Shown here: positions 10,721-28,772 of the stretch, one piece after another
How positions within the stretch are numbered: position 1 is the first letter of the stretch
How the letters are laid out: every line of letters starts with the position of its first letter
Source: Bactericera cockerelli
Lineage: Eukaryota > Arthropoda > Insecta > Hemiptera > Triozidae
Length of the DNA: 64,000 bases
Direction of reading: 5' to 3'
Assembly (NCBI GenBank): GCA_024516035.1
Contig: CM044964.1
Location: 20,094,931 to 20,158,930, forward strand
Position numbers and translations under genes: made by a program
Notes under the pieces: generated by a model
Told to the model about the DNA's origin: nothing
The model's input: only the letters and a program-made list of their open reading frames with translations
Databases searched by the model: none

Positions 10721-11018
10721 TAACGGTAACAAGATAACAGCTAGGCTACACATTGTGGGGCAGAGGAACCTTCAGACCAAGGTTGAAAGGAGAGGATAAA
10801 TGGAAAAAAGAGATCCATCAAATTTAATCTGGGAGCAAACGTTTTGACGAAAATTTTTACGGCCCTGGGTAAGAATCGAACTCAACTTCGCAAGATCGGA
10901 AATATTAGGTGCTTTCGCAAATATTTCAAATAACTCTACATTTCTTATAATGTTGTGTAATTTAAAAGAAATATTAAATATTTGTGTGTAGACAAATTTA
11001 CGACCTCTACGAATATAA

Positions 11019-11445
11019 AGCCGTATTTTTCTTTCTAACCAAAGTTAAGTCTGGCTGGCGGACTATAAACAGGGAGTAGACCAGCATTGGCTTGGTTCTG
11101 GAGGCCCTTGTCAATTATTAGCCTCCTTGTAAAGACAGTGGTAGAATGACGCCACCCTATGATGATGAAAGTTAAGGAAACAGGAATAAAATGAACTAAA
11201 CTGGAAGCAAGTCATTTTCTTTTGGAAGAGGAAATTTTTCCTCTTCCTGCTTCCAGTTTGGTTAACCAAAATGGAAGTAGAAAATTCTTGCTTCCAGTTC
11301 TTTTATAGGTTAAGTCCATTGTTTATCTTTAAAAGTACTGAAACGCATTTTTCTTTTACGAATGTGGTGAAGTTGGCCTTGGATCAAAATGGAAATATTT
11401 GGAAATATCGAACCTGGAAAAAAAATTCTATCCTAAAGAAAATAG
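11019..11445. mobile_element. MITE with AGCCGTATTTTTCTTT ends, interrupted
   Basis: The left end AGCCGTATTTTTCTTTC is followed by the 8111-type repeat (11050-11167) as an insertion. Body blocks shared with 41327-41829 and 46415-46650 follow (AACTGGAAGCAAGTCATTTT, GAAACGCATTTTTCTTT, GGAAATATCGAACCTGG). Confidence 0.6.
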
Positions 11446-11759
11446 GCATCATGTCTTCGCGTCTTTACATTTACGAATTCTGTACTGTACTTTCTAGAGT
11501 TTGTCCGATTTTCCTTCTCATCTAGGCCCCTTGAAAACAGCTGATCCTCCGAAATAGACTGATTTGCTAAAGTCAAAAACTTTCTTCGACTTCCTTACCG
11601 TTTGACTTCAACATATCAGAATTTAGATTAATATAGCTTTCTAAAAATCTTATACTGTTAAAATATGATAGTTTTAAAGATTTTATGAGGATTTAAAGGT
11701 AAATTGGGCAAAAAATACTTATGATAAGTGAAATATTCAATTTTAAACCCGGCCATTAT

Positions 11760-11890
11760 CGTGTACCCCTCTAGGATACCATTGACTCCCACCTAGGAAG
11801 TTTCAGCGCACTGCGCATGTTTCAGTCGAGTGACGTGTTTTGAAGAATCGACATCTTGCAAGTTCCTTCTATCAGCGGACCTCTTGATTG
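11760..11890 (+). promoter_or_regulatory. Possible EF-1alpha promoter and non-coding first exon
   Basis: A locally GC-richer patch has CACTGCGCATG, a CRE-like GTGACGTG at about 11831, then TTCCTTCTATC, which could be a TOP-type start, and ends at a good donor, TTGATTG|GTGAGT (after 11890). EF-1alpha genes usually have a non-coding first exon and a 5' TOP. The partner acceptor would be CTGTCCCCAG at 18970, 75 bp before the ATG. This is inference; no TATA box was identified. Confidence 0.35.
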
Positions 11891-14471
11891 GTGAGTGTCT
11901 TTTTCTCAAATATCTATTTTATCTTTGATTATCTAGTTTAATTCTAGTCATCTCTTCTGCAATTAACGTAAGTTGAATCCGTTTTATCCCTTAATTGCGT
12001 TCGTTAATCCAAGTTTCGTTATTTTCATCCGGTTTCCAGTTTTTAACATGTTTGATAATTCCTGCCGGTGCTCGTGATGGTGTAATGTGAATTCATATTA
12101 GACATCCACTTACTACAACTTATTGTAACATTTTAGTGCTTTAACTATTATATTAATGCATGCCTCCCAATAACTATACACCATTCGTCAAACTTATACC
12201 GTTCAATAATCTCTTACATGAAGATCCTTGGCGTTCCGGTATGACGAAAGTCCATACTCAACATGTCTGACCTATCTCTCGTACCACGTTGTTTTTCCGG
12301 GTTTTATCGATTGAACTCCCCTTCTCTCTGTGCCATTCTCATTGCCCACTCAAACTCCTGAAAGAAACCCTGAAAATCGGTGAATCTCTGAGCTATTTAC
12401 GGTTTTTATGCCTGTCAGATACCTGGGTTCACGTGTTAGCATATCTTGTAATACCCACCTACATTTCTAACCCAACGCATTAATAATAACTAGCTATTCG
12501 AAATTTCTCAAGTTCAGTTAGAATCGCTTGTCTGTAAAAATTCCAGACCTGCGCTACAAAGTGCTATTATTGTGGCCTATCTTTCATCCTTACTGAAATA
12601 ATCTAATCTCCCCAATTTCTCCATACAGAAAGCCATACTCAACAGATATGTAAAAGAGAAGTTCAAGAGATGTACCCTTTATCATGTATTTGGTCTCGAA
12701 TTCGTGTTTTGATTTTATTTCAAGTGATACAATACTGTTTAGTTTCTACTAGAGAGATTAGAAAGTTGCAAGTTTTGCATCTCATGGTAGACCCCCTTTG
12801 TCCCCCTTGATACTTTGCTGTTCATGTTGACTTGCTATCTGACTATGTGGCATGCCCTGATTTATTTCTGAATCTAGATTGATCAGTCATGTTGTGTAAT
12901 TGAAGATTCTCTAATGCTTAAAGTTGGGTTTACTGATGTTCACTTGTTAAGTTATTGTTTGTCTCTTGATACAATTTGATGCTAACAACTTCTAGAAAAT
13001 CAAAATATGGAGCCCATAATGAAAGTTTTGATTTGCTGAATGAGTAGACAAACCCCAAGATTCATTTAAAAAAAAAATTGGATGAGACAATTTTTCAGTG
13101 CATGCTTAATACTTCTGAATGTAAACCCACATGGTTTTAAACACAGACATTTCATTTTTTGTCCTTAATATTCTGTACGGTATATATTTACATCTTAATT
13201 CTCTATCCTTTTGTTAAACAAGTATTGGAATTTTTTCACATCTAGTATGTGTTTTTAATATTTAAACTATTTAATCCAAACATTATTTCATGCTATTAAA
13301 AAAAACATGGTTAGGAAATGGAAATGTGAAAACAGGGTCAGCACCATCATTTTGCAACCTTTTGTCAAATTTTACATGAATTACTGCACATGAATGTTTT
13401 AGTCAGAAGATATTACTTTATAGATATCATAAAAATCAGGCCTAACTACTATTATTATTCTTTATTGCTTTCTTACCTTCTAAAAGCTGCCCTTAGACTA
13501 TCAATATTTATTAATCACTAAGTACATTAAAGGTGATATTGGTTGTATAGGAAAGGCTTCAACCATCTATAAGTATTTGAATATAAACTTTGATAGAAGG
13601 TTATTGACGGAAACCATAGTTTTCCCATATTGACATCTAGATCACATATGGAAGTATGATGATTAATGTTTGCTCTTAGTATTCATGCTGATGTTAAAAA
13701 TGTTGAAGTATTTATGATATATTAGGCAAAGCATGCTGCTCAAAGTATTTATATCTTCAAAAATCATGCTGATTCTGGAAAATAGTAATAGTGAACAAGA
13801 TTTTCTTTTTCTGTTTATTTCTCTCTTTTGTGATGTGCCTGAATTTTGGCAAAGAAATTCAAAACATCTGTATAATAAGAAGAAGTAGATAGCCCTGAGA
13901 AATATAGGATTAAGCTGGTTAAAGAGGTCCTGTTTTTGGATTTTTTTAAATTATTTTTTGATATATTACTTTATTTGAATTTGGCAGTTTCATCTATGGT
14001 TTATAAGTGGTCAAGAAATCAAATTTTTAATTTATCAACATGGCCCTCAACCTCAATATCCACCAAAATTATAGAAGATGTTCGTGATTTTTCATGGATA
14101 TCAAAAAATGTATGAGAATCAACATTTCTGAAACCATAGATGAAACCCCCTTCAATGAAATTAAAGACAATTTCATCAAAAAGTAATTGGTAGAGCTAGC
14201 AGTGATTTAAGCAGCAAGCAGCAGGCAACTTGTTAGCTTGAAGATAAAAGTATTAATCTCCCCTTATGTATAGAGATGATGTTTATGTGTTTATTCCAGC
14301 CTATTATGTATAGAGATGATGTTAATGTGTTTATTCCAGCCCCCTAGGCTGGAATAAAAATGCTGTGTGAATTAGTTACTTTTTTTGTTGTAATTTTAGC
14401 ATTTTGAATTTTCCTAAGTAGTAGGTATTTGGAAATATTTTTCTTTAATTTTACTACATCAATGTGGCATT
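11891..14471. other. AT-rich non-repetitive stretch (possible EF-1alpha first intron)
   Basis: No convincing exon or repeat family was recognised here. A 48-bp direct repeat containing TATGTATAGAGATGATGTTA lies at about 14266-14340. Confidence 0.4.
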
Positions 14472-15105
14472 CATTTTTTTTACTTTCCTTATCCTATAAT
14501 AAGGAAAGTATTGTATTCGTCGAAAATTTGACCTACCCAGTTTTTCACATTTCTGGACGAATTATAGCCTCAGGATACCAAAAAAGTTGTTTTCAGCCAT
14601 TGGTCTGTCTGTCTGTCTGTGTGTGTGTAAACAGGATATCTCGAGAACGGTAAGAGCTAGAGACTTGAAATTTGGTATGCTAATTATAATTATACACCAG
14701 ACGAACCACGAAACTTTTGGTTGCAATCGGCCGCAGACTGCGGCCGCAGGACCGCAAATATTGGCCGCAAGTGCCGCTTCTTTGAATTGGTTAAAGATAC
14801 AAAAAAATATTAGAGAACAATTATGTCTTAGATTAAAAAAATAATAGGGGTCTCTTCTGATCATTTTTTTGATATCTTGAACTTTTTGGACCTCGGCCCC
14901 AATTTACCGGTATTTTGGGGGGGACCCGCTTTGATTAACTTTTTTATTATTTATCGTAGATGGGGGTTGAGACATATCAAATCCAATGATTTTGAGGTGC
15001 TGATTACGAATTTGATATTGATTTTTAGCTAAATGTTACCTTTGAGTCACCAGTGGCTTTTGGTCCTGTTCCAATTCCTTATAATTATGATAAGGAAAGT
15101 CGTGT
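14472..15105. mobile_element. Unclassified transposable element with TACTTTCCTTAT ends
   Basis: It starts with an inverted TACTTTCCTTATCCTATAAT motif and ends near GATAAGGAAAGTCGTG. It includes CGAGAACGGTAAGAGCTAG, a GCCGCAG-rich patch and CCAGTGGCTTTTG. A minus-strand copy of its second half begins at about 63720 and runs off the window end. There is no coding region; it is probably non-autonomous. Confidence 0.65.
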
Positions 15106-17279
15106 GATGTTTACACCAGATTTTTGGTTTAATGTCTTTGCTTTCAACTGCATGTTTCCTTCCATTCTAGATCAGGACTTAAAGTATGGTTATTCTATCA
15201 CCCTCCTAAACAATTTTACAGAAGAATTAGGCTTGATTCCATTCAAAACTGAAGAGGAACAGACATGTAGACCCTGAAAACACCCTTACTATTTTATTTT
15301 TATACAGGCTATCAAGTTGCCTGTTCACATAGAGGCAACTTATGGCCCCAAAAACATTTCACATGTATTTTCCTGTTTGGTACATAATGGTGGACAGGTA
15401 ATGTACATTATTAGGACTGTGAAAATTACCACTGAAAAAATCGAAGTTGTTTCAATATATTCAGGAATATTTTTTGGTTAGTCAGGGAAAATACAGAGAA
15501 TTTCTTTTAACAAACTGTGCTGATGCTAAAAAGGGATGGAAGTAGCTGCACTCTAGTGTTGAGTGCAGATTGTGCAATATTGACTCATAAGATCACAAAC
15601 CACATGATGCAATTCTACTTGATTTGTCATCAAAGAAATTGAATTATTATTATCTCTTTGCTTACTACTTGAATATTATTATGCAGGAAGGAACTGCTTT
15701 TTTGTGAAGATGAAGTTCAAAAAACTGCAGTTGAGAGAATTTATGATGTATAAAAAAAAAAAAAAAAAATAATAATAATCTCTAAATGGCAATCTATGTG
15801 CCCTTTCTATGATTGTTTTTTTTTTTGCTGTGTTCAGCACATTTCAGGAAAGTCTAGGGATTGCACAAATCTTCTGTTTTTTTTTTCCTTCTGAAAAACT
15901 ACATTGGTTTAGCCATCTATGAAGCCATTTGTGAATTTGTTGACCACACACAATATCAACGTTTTCGAGTAAAAAAAAAAAAAATTCCGATATCTAATAT
16001 TTCTAATTAGAAATTTCTCAAAAGTAATATCTTAATGGCTATAATACTTATAATTTATTGCTCTGATGGACCCGTGATTCAAACACTGGTGATTTCTCGC
16101 CAGTGTTGCAGGTCGCAATGTTTCCATCCCTCTCTCTATCTTGCGCTTTTCTTTTCCAAAGGGGTCCCATTGATTTAACAATTGGGTCTTCCCACCTGGT
16201 GTTTGGTTATAATATAAAATAGAATATGGACGGAGGCCATGTATGCATCTTTTTGTGTCCGAACTAATTAGGCTAAATGGCGAGAGGTGAGAGATAGCAA
16301 ACAAATGAGACATGACTCAAAGTGAAATTGCCGTATTATTTCAAAATTCCAAACCTTCAAGTATTGCTTTGTTTGAATAAGGTCCTGTTTTCTGGACTAG
16401 ACATTCTCGATTTTTTTAGTGACCAATCTATCAACTCAGAGCGAGAAAGTTTTAGGCAAGAGAATGAGCTTTCATTCCACATATCGATCGCAAAATTCTC
16501 GAGCCATTCTTGAACGGGAAAAGGCAAAACTTACAAATCTACAACGAAAAAAGACAAAAAATGAATGGGTGACATTTCACGTTATATCTCCGAGAACCGC
16601 TTGTTCGATGTTGATGAATTAAAAATGGGACTATCTACAACACGTTTCTTGAATATGTACAAGCTTTCGTTTGATTCCGTTCGGTAATTTGTTATTTTGT
16701 GGTGGTGCTAGGAATGCAACTAACGAACCCACAGACAAAAACCAAAGTTGCTCAGGAGGTTATGAAACGAACAGAAAGAAGTACGATCAATTTTTTCTCT
16801 CATAATTCTCGACTTTTCATAACCTCCTGAACAACTTTGGTATTGTGTCCGTATTTGCATTCCTTGCAACGCACTAATCTCTGAAACTACTTAACGGTAT
16901 TAAACGATTTGTTTTTTACATTTTTATTTTAGGAGACAATTTGCTGATGGTCCCATTTCGCATTATAACCGAACAAGCGGCTTAAGACCATGCGCCTGAC
17001 CACTAACTTTTATTTTTTTAAATTTTATTGCGATTTTACATGTTTATATACTCTTCTATCTCTCTCTGGGTCCACTCATACCTCGTGAGGGAAAAAGAGT
17101 AGCTGCTTTTATGTGAGCATCAATAGCTAAAAAGATGCAAGAATATTTAATCAAAAGAAAAAGTCCTATAATTTCGCGCTACCCTCTAAAATTGAACACG
17201 AAAAAAAAACCCATTTTATTTATTTATCAGGAAGAGGCCAATTCAATACACATGCCTGGACCTCTGCTCAGTGGCACTC
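15106..17279. other. No gene recognised; one inverted repeat
   Basis: The stretch is AT-rich. It holds poly(A) runs at 15752 and 15972, a decayed palindromic element at 15985-16030, and an inverted repeat at 16708-16863: a left arm GGAATGCAACTAACGAACC...CAGGAGGTTATGAAA and a right arm TTTTCATAACCTCCTG...TTTGCATTCC around a short loop. Related single arms occur at 36768 and 53818. Confidence 0.55.
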
Positions 17280-17502
17280 AGGGCCGTATTATGAAACAAG
17301 ATTAGTAAATCTAAGACGACCCTTTGATTTTATCAGCTGACCGATAGGTATTTTACAAGGAAAATTTCCGTTGAAGGCTGGTTATAGTTCCGTCACAGGT
17401 ACAAAGCCTGGCTTAGATATGACCTCTACAGTTGTTGTCAAGTTGAAAGTTAAGGAGTAGTGGTCATTAAGGTTAACAAATCATGATTCATAATTCGGCC
17501 CT
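17280..17502. mobile_element. MITE with AGGGCCGTATTATGAAAC ends
   Basis: The terminal AGGGCCGTATTATGAAAC has an inverted match, TTCATAATTCGGCCCT, at the other end; length 223 bp. A second, nested member lies at 18494-18782. It precedes a family B SINE (17621-17765) and a family C SINE (17915-18075). Confidence 0.7.
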
Positions 17503-17914
17503 CAGTCTCATTCTACGTACAGCCATATTTTGTTAAAGATGGGAAACAGTACTTTAACTACTTGATATTTTTTTTGAAAGATGTATGACTGTTTTAATAC
17601 TCAGTAATTCTTTCCGCACTCAGTAGCTTAATCGATAAGGCGGCGGACTTGTAACCTGGAGGTCGGTGGTTCAGGTCCCGGTTTCAGCGTAGATTTAGTA
17701 GAGCTAGTTTGAGTAGTTGTAATATCACGAAGGTGATTAACACAAATATGATTACTAATAAACTTGACATTTAGTACTTCTCAACACTACCTGATGAGCC
17801 CAGTGTCAGCCAGTAAGATGATGTGAGGTCATTCACCGAACTAAGTGAGGAGGGCTATGATTTTGCATCTTGATTGCCTCTCGCTTTGTTTTCGCTCTCA
17901 TTCATAGATACTTT

Positions 17915-18075
17915 GTGCACTGGGGTAGTCAAGTGGCTAACGCGCTAGTCTAGTACTCCACGTAGCGTAGGGATCTCCGCTGGTTCGAATCTCACCCAGT
18001 GCATGAATTTTTCCTCATTAATTTGAGCATTAACCTCGCCTAGTGGTTACTTTCCACTAAAGAGTAATTATTATA
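17915..18075 (+). repeat. tRNA-derived SINE, family C, near-complete copy
   Basis: The tRNA-like acceptor halves CACTGGGT and ACCCAGTGC pair. Between them are GTCAAGTGGCTAACGCGCTA (A box) and GGTTCGAATCTC (B box). The body ends CCTAGTGGTTACTTTCCACT with an AAAGAGTAATTATT tail. Confidence 0.85.
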
Positions 18076-18206
18076 GACTACTGACGGTAGCTTTACATTC
18101 GAATACTGTGGACGAAATAATGTGAAGATGATGCAATATATTATTAGTAAATACCATGATAGTTTTGATTTTCACAGAATGTGTCAGTTTTTCAGACACA
18201 TGGGTT

Positions 18207-18337
18207 CTGTATCGAAATACGATTAAATATTTTGCGCACGTTTTGTTTACGATGGAAAAAAAAGTTAACCATTCTTATTTTGTACAACAAAAGCAAAACT
18301 TTTGCAGAGATCTTGCATTGTATTTCCATACAGAACC
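18207..18337. repeat. Imperfect inverted repeat
   Basis: The arm GGGTTCTGTATCGAAATAC...CGTTTTG is complementary, with mismatches, to CAAAACTTTTGC...GTATTTCCATACAGAACC. It could fold into a hairpin of about 45 bp. It lies in the presumed EF-1alpha 5' intron. Confidence 0.6.
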
Positions 18338-18493
18338 AATGTTCAAGATAAACTAACACTTGAATGTCAACTTGCATGAATTTTGTCAACTGTTAATTTT
18401 TTAACTTGAAAATAAGCTGTGGGGAGATGCCGTTAAAAAACGATCGTTTGAAGACTTGTGAGACTAAAAAAAGAGACTCGTGTTATCAGACTA

Positions 18494-18782
18494 AGGGCCA
18501 CGTTATGAAACAGGATCAAAGATAAGCTAAGCTAGACGCGCCCTCTAGACTCTAGAGTAAGAGTTTCAATCTATCACCTGTCGCTCTATAGTCTGAGAAG
18601 GGATAGTGTCCACTTCGATTAAGGGCGAAATTAATAGACAAATTCTCTAACTTTAGTTATTGCTTGGCATCGGTTTTCCCCAGCTAAGGCAATACGTAAT
18701 GCGAGACTTAGCTCCACAGAGGTATTACAAGAACTTCTATTAATTCCGCCCTGATCCTAATCTTGTCTTGTAATTCGGCACT
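18494..18782. mobile_element. Nested MITE pair
   Basis: An outer element with AGGGCCACGTTATGAAAC and CTTGTAATTCGGCACT ends contains a complete inner MITE at 18622-18752. The inner one has AGGGCGAAATTAATAGAC and TTCTATTAATTCCGCCCT ends and is 131 bp long. Inner-family relatives: 19895-19985, 20165-20222, 26195-26375, 33382-33500, 34575-34778 and 45653-45785. Confidence 0.75.
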
Positions 18783-19036
18783 ATTCTGCGAGATGTGATT
18801 ACGTATATGCTTTTCACCCGGGACAAAAAAAAAAAAAAAAAAAATGCTTGCACACAACTCTGTCGATTTTTACTTGACTTTTGATAAACTTGACCAACTT
18901 GAAATGATAGATGTCAGTCGGATTGATAGATTGTTTTTAACATTTCTCGTGTCTCCCACTCTGTCCCCAGTGCTCTGCTTCAACTGTCATAGCAAAGGTC
19001 TTGTTTACTACTATATCTATACACCAGAACACCTAA

Positions 19037-25031
<5,995 letters not shown>

Positions 25032-26190
25032 CTAGGCATGGCTGAAAGCTCCACTCTCACATCTCCCATCACTTCCACCCAACACCAACACCCGCACAGC
25101 TACCTGGGACAGGATGCCCATCCCCCGGACAGGAGCCACGACCAGAGCAGAAGAGGCCAGGACAGCCACCCGCGCCAGCAGAAGTCAACCCAGCAGTCCC
25201 AACAGTCAACCCGAAGAAAAACACTCACATTTTCGAATCCGTGTGCCCATCGGAAAACTTTCAGAAGGAAAAACCTGGCGGACCTTCTCTCTCTTAGACA
25301 TTGTACACTAATTCTTGATAATTTAATTGTTTGTAGCTGATAGAATGGCCTCCTCCCCCCCTACACTTATTTTTACCATGATTATTCTATTCTTAATCTT
25401 ATTGCATACACAATATACCTTCTGAAATGTGCAAACCTATTTTAAAAATCCAAAATTTCGTGTTTTTTCTCGTTATCTATTATTATTTGCATTTAGTAGC
25501 TTCTTTGGAACTGTTAAGAATTCTTTTGGGAGCTTGAATTGAGGGGATCAGACACTCTGAACATCACTTGGAAAAAAGAAATTGGGTCGCCTACTCGAGA
25601 TAATGTTAGGTTTTTTCTTTTGTTGACTTACTTTCTTGTTTATTTTCTTTCTCTTCTCTCTCTCTCTGTCCCCTGTCCATGATTTTTATTTTGTGTTATT
25701 TTTTTTTATTTCCCCTTTTTTATATTTGAAAATTATTTTATGATGGAAATAATTAAAATACCCCCCTGGATATATTGAAAAAAACGAGTTGGTTTTTTGA
25801 TTTTGTTTCTTTAGTTTGTCCTGTTTTTTTTTCGGATTTCCAAGTGAGTTGTTGGGTGTAGGAGCTGGCAATTAATATCTTTCACAAGAGTTTCGGAGGT
25901 GTAATGTGGAGAATATTTTTAAAATACATCACAAATAAAACACTTCATCCATATTGGCGCTTGATGGCAGCCAAGTTATATGGGTATTAAATGCTTTTCC
26001 AAACAAATAACCTTGGAGGCCAGAGCTTCAATTTCCTGAAAAATCTGCGTGAAAAATAGAAACATTGAATAATGATGGTCAGTGATTTATGCTGACCTAT
26101 GAAGAGAGTATTTAAAGAAAAGAGGGACGACATTGATAGACTGAATCGAGCTCTCATGACTGGTAATAATTTGTCAGATAAACTAAACGC
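25032..26190 (+). other. EF-1alpha 3' UTR and flank
   Basis: Sequence after the stop codon is unique, with no repeat recognised up to about 26190. AATAAA at 25934-25939 is a candidate poly(A) signal; ATTAAA-type motifs also occur near 25750. Short open frames here lack any recognisable protein. Confidence 0.5.
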
Positions 26191-26194
26191 ATAA

Positions 26195-26375
26195 TCTAGA
26201 CTTAGCGAAATAAACATATTCTAGATCACAAGTCATTGCCAAGCGTCGTTTTTCCTTATCTTACACAGTACGCAATCCGTGACTTAGCGCCACAGAGATA
26301 TTTCAAAATTGTCTATTAATTCCGCCCTTAGTGCTATGGAGGGGAATTACAAGAACGTCTGTAGTTCCGCCCTAG
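26195..26375 (-). mobile_element. Fragments of the AGGGCGGAATTAATAGAC MITE family
   Basis: 26195-26330 is nearly a whole member ending GTCTATTAATTCCGCCCT; 26333-26375 is a second terminal fragment (CGTCTGTAGTTCCGCCCT). Confidence 0.65.
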
Positions 26376-26513
26376 AAGTCATCAAACAAAAGGAAATGGT
26401 GCCTGGGCAACGACCAAGAAAGTTTGACTGGCCTAAATGAGCATTTCTCTGGGTGGACAGCCATCGAAGGGTTGAAAACTAGGTAGTTATAATAACGACG
26501 GAACTTTTATCTA

Positions 26514-28143
26514 CACTTGAGAGCAACAAAAGCGAATCAAACTTTTTCCTCCACCAAATCTGCGATATCTTCGAAATTACTATTTCTATCGAGTCGTAAG
26601 ATATCTCAAAATGCTGTAAATTTTGTTTTCTACAATTTCATAATTTGATTCTTAAAAAAACACCTACCAGAAGCCGTAAAATTCAAATTTTCCTACAGGG
26701 TGTCAAAAAAGAAGAAAAACATGATTTTTTTATGTTTAACAAAAGAAGTTATAACATGGGAAATCAACAAGATTCATTCGTAACAATGGTGAATCAGTAT
26801 TTTGTGTTGTCTCCCCGAGCTCAAATCACAGCATTAATTCGATTTGGCATTGACTGGATCAAAATAACCACAATATCTTGGGGCAACCTCTACCATTTTT
26901 CGGTGAGGGCGATCTTGAGCTCTGCTACAGTCTGGGGAGCCGGTATTCTGCTTCAAACACTTCGTTTGAGTCGGTCTCAAAGATCCTCGATCGGGTTGAG
27001 GTCGGGACTAAGAGAGGGCCAGTCCAAAGTGTCAATATTCTCCTCATCCAGGAACTCCCGAACTTAATTAGCTGCATGTGGGCGGGCATTGTCGTGCCTG
27101 AGGAGGAACTGGTCGCCCATACTTTGAGCGAGAGTCTGCAGGACTTCGAGAAGCTGGAATTCAACCAAAGAGAGCTTCAAATTGACCCAAACTCTCCAGA
27201 GAGCACAGGGAAAGGATACTCAGATTCGCCATAGAACACGTGGATTGGATACCCCAGCAATGGCGCTCTGTTCTCTTCACTGATGAATGCCGGGTGTGTT
27301 TGTTTGGTAATGACAGAAGGAAAAGAGTCTATAAAAGAGCGGGAGAAAGGTATGCTGAGTGATGCATCACAGAAAGTGTCAGTTTCGGCGGTGGTTCCTG
27401 TATGGTGCGGGGTAGGATTTCAACTGAAAGAAAGACTGAATTGGTTTTCACCACATGCGGTGCGGGAGGTGACCTGAACAGTCAGAGATACATTGATAAC
27501 ATCCTGCAGACCCATGTTGTTCCTCTCGCTCAAAGTATGGGCGACCAGTTCCTCCTCATGCACGACAATGCCCGCCCACATGCGGCTAACTGTATTCGGG
27601 AGTTCTTGGGTGAGGAGAATATTGACACTTTGGACTGGCCCTCTCTTAGTCCCGACCTCAACCCGATCGAGGATCTTTGAGACCGACTCAAACGAAGTAA
27701 TTGAGGCAGAATACCGGCTCGCCAGACTGTAGCAGAGCTCAAGATCGACCTCACCAAAAAATGGTAGAGGTTGCCCCAAGATATTGTGGTTATTTTGATC
27801 CAGTCAATGCCAAATCGAATGAATGCTGTGATTAGAGCTCGGGGAGACAACACAAAATACTGATTCACCATTGTTACGAATGAATCTTGTTGATTTCTCA
27901 TGTTACAACTTCTTTTGTTAAACATAAAAAAATCATGTTTTTCTTCTTTTTTGACACCCTGTAGGAAAATTTGAATTTTACGGCTTCTGGTAGGTGTTTT
28001 TTTAAGAATCAAATTATGAAATTGTAGAAAACAAAATTTACAGCATTTTGAGATATCTTACGACTCGATAGAAATAGTAATTTCGAAGATATCGCAGATT
28101 TGGTGGAGGAAAAAGTTTGATTCGCTTTTGTTGCTCTCAAGTG
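26514..28143. mobile_element. Tc1-like fold-back element, 1630 bp, TA target site
   Basis: The two ends are exact inverted copies starting CACTTGAGAGCAACAAAAGC, with TA at 26512-26513 and 28144-28145. The inverted arms are far longer than a normal Tc1 terminal repeat: about 26514-27143 pairs with about 27503-28143 and includes the 3' half of the transposase reading frame in both arms. The unpaired centre (about 27144-27502) carries the transposase middle. The N-terminal DNA-binding half is missing, replaced by the inverted copy, so the element cannot make a full transposase. Its transcript would be a long hairpin. Confidence 0.9.
27180..27870 (+). pseudogene. Tc1/mariner transposase, C-terminal catalytic part, broken
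   Basis: Plus-strand frames give VLFTDECRVCLFGNDRRKRV (first catalytic Asp region), then DQFLLMHDNARPHAANCIRE (second Asp) and WPSLSPDLNPIED (followed by the usual LWD-type motif, here with a stop), fitting a DD34E Tc1-like enzyme. There are frameshifts between the blocks and a TGA right after IEDL. A mirror copy of the last third lies on the minus strand at about 26790-27130. Confidence 0.85.
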
Positions 28144-28491
28144 TATTTATTTTATCGGAACAAAATTCTTCCGATTTCTAATATTAAAAAATATCCTAAG
28201 TAATTATTTTATCTGTTTCGATGGAGTATGATGAATTCATTACTCAAATTTAAGTTCTCTCCTTATTTTCATTTCTTCAAAATTTTACACAAGTTTAAAT
28301 ATGCATAGCTCAAAATTGCAAGTTATTTCAACGCTCGGCAGCCCAGTAGGAACTTGGACGAAACGGAAAAGTGGATCATTCAATGAGGTCCCTACACTCC
28401 CATGTCCGAGGACTTAACAACCACCCGGTAAGAAGTATCGTCACAGGTAAGTTATTGCAGGGGCGTTATCAACAATGGTAAGTTGTAGTAG

Positions 28492-28509
<18 letters not shown>

Positions 28510-28522
<13 letters not shown>

Positions 28523-28772
28523 TGGGTTTAACGTCGCTTTCAACTGCCATGGTCATATCACGACGGGGGTTTTACCCTCCATTCGCAGGAAACTCACAAA
28601 CCTGCTACTCACATTGACCTCACCCAGCCTGAGTGGGGCCGGGAAAAGCCAGCGTCACGAGAATTAGAATTTGAATGGTCACCCATCCAAGTCTTAACCT
28701 CGCTGGATGTCGCTTAACTTCGGTGTTCTGAAGGGAACCGGTGTATTCAACATGCCATCGACGCTGGCTTGT
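28510..28772 (-). repeat. 5S rRNA-derived SINE, family D, longest 5S part
   Basis: Minus-strand order: AGCGTCGATGGCATGTTGAA, GAAGTTAAGCGACATCCAGC, GACTTGGATGGGTGACCATT, then the core CCCACTCAGGCTGGGTGAGG and AATGGAGGGTAAAACCCCCG, ending AACGTTAAACCCAAC and poly(A) (poly(T) on the plus strand at 28496-28519). It shows that 5S similarity extends past the A box and internal element to the C-box region. Confidence 0.85.
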
